Assembly: GCF_000987765.1 (NCBI RefSeq)
Contig: NZ_LAHP01000007.1
Location: forward strand, 107,977 to 171,976
Direction of reading: 5' to 3'
DNA: 64,000 nucleotides
DNA from: Arsukibacterium sp. MJ3
GTDB lineage: Bacteria; Pseudomonadota; Gammaproteobacteria; Enterobacterales; Alteromonadaceae
The notes under the pieces were generated by a model. The model was not told where the DNA came from. It was given only the letters and a program-made list of their open reading frames with translations, and did no database searches. This document shows, in pieces, positions 61,721-64,000 of the stretch. Position 1 is the first letter of the stretch; every line of letters starts with the position of its first letter. The position numbers were made by a program, and so were the translations under genes.

Positions 61721-62629
61721 CTAAAAGTAGCCTTCCATCTTCTTCTTTTCCATCGAGCCACTACTATCGTGGTCAATCATCCGGCCCTGGCGCTCTGAAG
61801 TTTTGGTTAGCAGCATTTCCTGAATAATCTCTGGTAAAGTTGCAGCCGTAGATTCCACCGCGCCGGTTAGGGGGTAACAACCAAGGGTGCGAAAGCGAAC
61901 TTGCCTTAACAATGGCGTTTCGCCGTCTTTTAGCGGCATACGGGCATCATCTACCATAATAAGCGTGCCGTCGCGCTCGACCACCGGCCGGGCTTTGGCA
62001 AAGTACAAATCAGGAATATCAATATTTTCCAGATATATGTATTGCCATATATCCAGCTCTGTCCAGTTAGACAGTGGAAACACCCGAATGCTTTCGCCTT
62101 TATCTACCCGGCCGTTAAAGATATTCCACAGCTCAGGCCGTTGGTTTTTTGGGTCCCAGCGATGGTTTTTATCCCGAAACGAGTACACCCGCTCTTTCGC
62201 CCGCGACTTTTCTTCATCGCGGCGCGCGCCGCCAAAAGCCGCATCAAACTTATATTTGTCCAATGCCTGTTTCAGGCTTTGGGTTTTCATAATATCAGTA
62301 TGTTTGCCACTGCCATGGCTGAACGGGCCAACATTCATTGCCAGCCCTTCCTGGTTTATGTGCACCAGCAGCTCAACGCCCAGCTTTTTCGGGATCTGAT
62401 CACGAAAAGCGATCATTTCCTTAAACTTCCAGGTGGTATCAACATGTAGCAGCGGAAACGGAATGTTACCCGGATAAAACGCTTTTCGCGCCAAATGCAG
62501 TAACACCGAAGAGTCTTTGCCCACTGAATACAGCATTACCGGCTTTTCAAACTCAGCAACCACTTCACGAAATATATGAATCGATTCGTTTTCCAGAGCC
62601 TGCAAGTGGGTCATTCCTTTAGCCAACAT
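61721..62629 (-). CDS. cysD: Sulfate adenylyltransferase subunit 2
   Basis: The 302-residue protein is an ATP-pyrophosphatase-fold enzyme with [17 protein letters not shown] (about 37-53), the PP-loop, then [23 protein letters not shown] and [16 protein letters not shown] near the C-terminus. It makes APS from sulfate and ATP together with CysN. AGGAG precedes the ATG. It is the first gene of cysDNC; the 268 bases upstream contain the long inverted repeat described separately. Confidence 0.96.
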   Translation of the reverse strand: MLAKGMTHLQALENESIHIFREVVAEFEKPVMLYSVGKDSSVLLHLARKAFYPGNIPFPLLHVDTTWKFKEMIAFRDQIPKKLGVELLVHINQEGLAMNVGPFSHGSGKHTDIMKTQSLKQALDKYKFDAAFGGARRDEEKSRAKERVYSFRDKNHRWDPKNQRPELWNIFNGRVDKGESIRVFPLSNWTELDIWQYIYLENIDIPDLYFAKARPVVERDGTLIMVDDARMPLKDGETPLLRQVRFRTLGCYPLTGAVESTAATLPEIIQEMLLTKTSERQGRMIDHDSSGSMEKKKMEGYF

Positions 62630-62794
62630 AAGTTACTCCTGCTAATGGCTTACTAGTAGCGGTTAATTAAACAGCAGTATAGACGGCTGCAATATCGGCA
62701 AATATACCGTTCTAGCAGCTGCAGGTTCAAGTAATGGTTTGGTATATGATATAGCAGAGCTGAATAGTCAATAAAAAGAGTCAATAAAAAGAAT

Positions 62795-62837
62795 AAAAAG
62801 GGTCAGAGTGAATAATTTATTCACTCTGACCCTTTTT
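62795..62837. repeat. 20-bp perfect inverted repeat, REP-like element and likely bidirectional terminator
   Basis: Positions 62795-62814 pair perfectly with 62818-62837 over a three-base loop. The stem begins with A's and ends with T's, so it can terminate transcription in both directions, at the end of the AbiEii gene and upstream of cysD. Its left 15 bases (AAAAAGGGTCAGAGT) occur again at 63898-63912. Such GGGTCAGAGT elements resemble REP sequences moved by IS200-like RAYT transposases. Confidence 0.8.
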
Positions 62838-62897
62838 TAAAGTAGTAAAAAGTAGAAGTAAATCTATTTATCAGGGCGCAATTAGGGCAGCGCTTGC

Positions 62898-63596
62898 TTA
62901 AAGGTTGTCTAACATTTTTTGAGCTTGAGGTAAAATGCTGTCAGAGTAATAATCAGCCGTTACCGACATATTGGCAGCAGCCTCGGAATATTCCAGCGGA
63001 TTAGCCAACAATAACGTTAGTGCCTGATGTAACTTTTTATCGACTACCTGTTGTCCGTAATGACTGTAAGATTCAAACAAAGCAGTAGAGGGAATATCGC
63101 CCCAATTGCTATACATAACTATCAAGTCAAATATGTCTTTATATGGCTTAATACCCACCCGATCAGCATTAGCTAATAGCTTCGTAGCAAAACAAGAGCT
63201 GCGGTCCAAGTAAGGCACCGGGAAAAATGCCCCCGCAGCGGCTGCTAGCGCGTAATTATCAAAAGCTACGAACTCAAGCTTAATTGCCACATTGTCTAAC
63301 TTAATAAAAGTACGCACACCATAACGGTCAAATATAATCTCACGGCCATAATTAAACTCTTTATAAACCAACTCGCCAAGAGAACTATTATTTACCTGCT
63401 GACGCACAGCGCGAAAAGCAGCTTTGTCTTTACACAAGAAATCAATATCTACTGACTCTCGATACTCATCCAGTTCAAGGGCAATACGAGTGCCACCGCC
63501 AAAAAAAATGGCATGCTCAGATAAAAATTCGCTATTAAAGTTTGCCAAACAGTTAGCAATTAATTGATGTTTTTCCCGGCGATAGTGTATTTTCAT
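62898..63596 (-). CDS. AbiEii/AbiGii-type nucleotidyltransferase toxin
   Basis: The 232-residue protein has the nucleotidyltransferase motif FFGGGTRIAL (32-40) with ESVDIDF and its D50-x-D52 metal-binding pair, then ATKLLANADRVGIKPYKDIFDLIVMY (around 149-174), the K-x-x-x-D/R-x-x-K-D-x-x-D-L pattern of the AbiEii toxin family. AbiEii-like enzymes attach nucleotides to tRNA acceptor ends and so block growth. It overlaps the small upstream gene by four bases (ATGA), the arrangement of a two-gene toxin-antitoxin module. It would be the toxin. Confidence 0.85.
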   Translation of the reverse strand: MKIHYRREKHQLIANCLANFNSEFLSEHAIFFGGGTRIALELDEYRESVDIDFLCKDKAAFRAVRQQVNNSSLGELVYKEFNYGREIIFDRYGVRTFIKLDNVAIKLEFVAFDNYALAAAAGAFFPVPYLDRSSCFATKLLANADRVGIKPYKDIFDLIVMYSNWGDIPSTALFESYSHYGQQVVDKKLHQALTLLLANPLEYSEAAANMSVTADYYSDSILPQAQKMLDNL

Positions 63597-63811
63597 AACC
63601 GTGGATTACCTGGTGCAGGTAAAAAACCGCCGGCGTTTTGGGCAAGGTTGCTGATCAGCTTAAGTTCGCTTGCCGTAAGTTTGCGCTGATCAACAAAAAG
63701 CCAACGCCGTTCATAAATATCAAGCACTTCTTTTTCTTCAAAAAAACGTTCTTTTGTATCCCACAGCAAACGGTCTAACTCGGGAAATTGTTGCCGATCA
63801 ATTTTAGCCAT
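63593..63811 (-). CDS. Small partner of the AbiEii-type gene, possible antitoxin
   Basis: This 72-residue protein (charged, acidic and basic residues alternating; no helix-turn-helix or other known domain) is encoded immediately upstream of the AbiEii-type gene and overlaps it by four bases. The classical AbiEi antitoxin is larger with a winged helix, so this is either a distinct small antitoxin or an accessory subunit. I do not recognise the family. The 190 bases between its start and the window edge hold a REP-like repeat and no supported gene. Confidence 0.65.
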   Translation of the reverse strand: MAKIDRQQFPELDRLLWDTKERFFEEKEVLDIYERRWLFVDQRKLTASELKLISNLAQNAGGFLPAPGNPRL

Positions 63812-63897
63812 TTATTACCCAAAGCTATCATCTTCTTAACTATTAAAAAAATACACTACAGCTGGATATATGTCCAGTTTCCAGTAATAACGAATAT

Positions 63898-63917
63898 AAA
63901 AAGGGTCAGAGTCTGAC
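63898..63917. repeat. Second copy of the GGGTCAGAGT REP-like element
   Basis: AAAAAGGGTCAGAGT at 63898-63912 is identical to 62795-62809. Here it continues into a small palindrome, GTCAGA-G-TCTGAC (63905-63917). It lies on the far side of the AbiEii module from the first copy. Confidence 0.75.
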
Positions 63918-64000
63918 AAATCCCCACAAAATGTATATAAAAAACAATAGTATAATAAAGAAATAATTGAACATTCATGGCGTTTGGTGATCAGATCTAT

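Noticed and set aside
63977..64000. Possible start of a gene (ATG at 63977) at the right edge
   Set aside because: Only eight codons are visible, without a ribosome binding site, so nothing can be supported.

Overview
The window looks like the chromosome of an aquatic gammaproteobacterium of the Alteromonadales/Chromatiales type (Rheinheimera, Alishewanella or Arsukibacterium are the kind of genus I would expect). This rests on gene content: an exosortase-A (XrtA) type exopolysaccharide locus, a TonB cluster with DUF3450 and two ExbB-type channels, and housekeeping genes (epd-pgk-fba, metK, rsmE-gshB-yqgE-ruvX, rlmJ, tdk) that align well with Escherichia coli homologues. I see no rRNA, tRNA, CRISPR array or complete insertion sequence.

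Region 1 (1-25.9 kb) is the accessory part of an exosortase/PEP-CTERM exopolysaccharide locus. It holds a broken sulfotransferase, a glycosyltransferase, an asparagine-synthase-like amidotransferase without its glutaminase cysteine, a NodB-type deacetylase, three GNAT/CelD-like acyltransferases, a DegT-type aminotransferase, the two exosortase-A-associated hydrolases, a PLP decarboxylase, an acyl-CoA ligase, an acyl carrier protein, a UDP-sugar dehydrogenase, the TPR lipoprotein PrsT, a VAO-type flavoprotein with a LuxI-like acyltransferase, a secreted protease, and the PrsK/PrsR sigma-54 two-component pair. The exosortase itself and any PEP-CTERM substrate are not in the window and presumably lie to the left. 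The ligase, carrier protein, decarboxylase, acyltransferase and oxidase together could make an acylated small molecule.

Region 2 (25.9-31 kb) is a TonB energy-transduction operon on the minus strand: DUF3450, MotA/TolQ/ExbB-like, ExbB, ExbD, TonB, TPR. Region 3 (31-43.9 kb) is core metabolism: tkt-epd-pgk-fba on the minus strand, then metK behind a recognisable MetJ operator, an AbgT transporter, rsmE, gshB, yqgE, ruvX, a DUF1653 gene and a SpoU-type methyltransferase.

Region 4 (43.9-45.2 kb) is a small defence insertion between two RNA methyltransferase genes: an Abi_2 (AbiD/AbiF) protein with a HEPN RNase motif, preceded by a promoter and a structured, terminator-ended non-coding RNA. This is my best candidate for an unusual system. 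Region 5 (45.3-53.3 kb) is mostly housekeeping (rlmJ, S1/P1 nuclease, isochorismatase-like hydrolase, yciU, rlmA, serine hydrolase, MAPEG, tdk, diguanylate cyclase).

Region 6 (53.3-62.6 kb, all minus) is a second polysaccharide region: a GfcABCD/YjbEFGH-type operon with an internal terminator, a WbpM-like membrane dehydratase, and cysDNC for making APS/PAPS. Region 7 (62.8-64 kb) is an AbiEii-type nucleotidyltransferase module bracketed by two copies of a REP-like element. Many starts were moved downstream of the longest reading frame to the codon that has a Shine-Dalgarno sequence and matches the family N-terminus.
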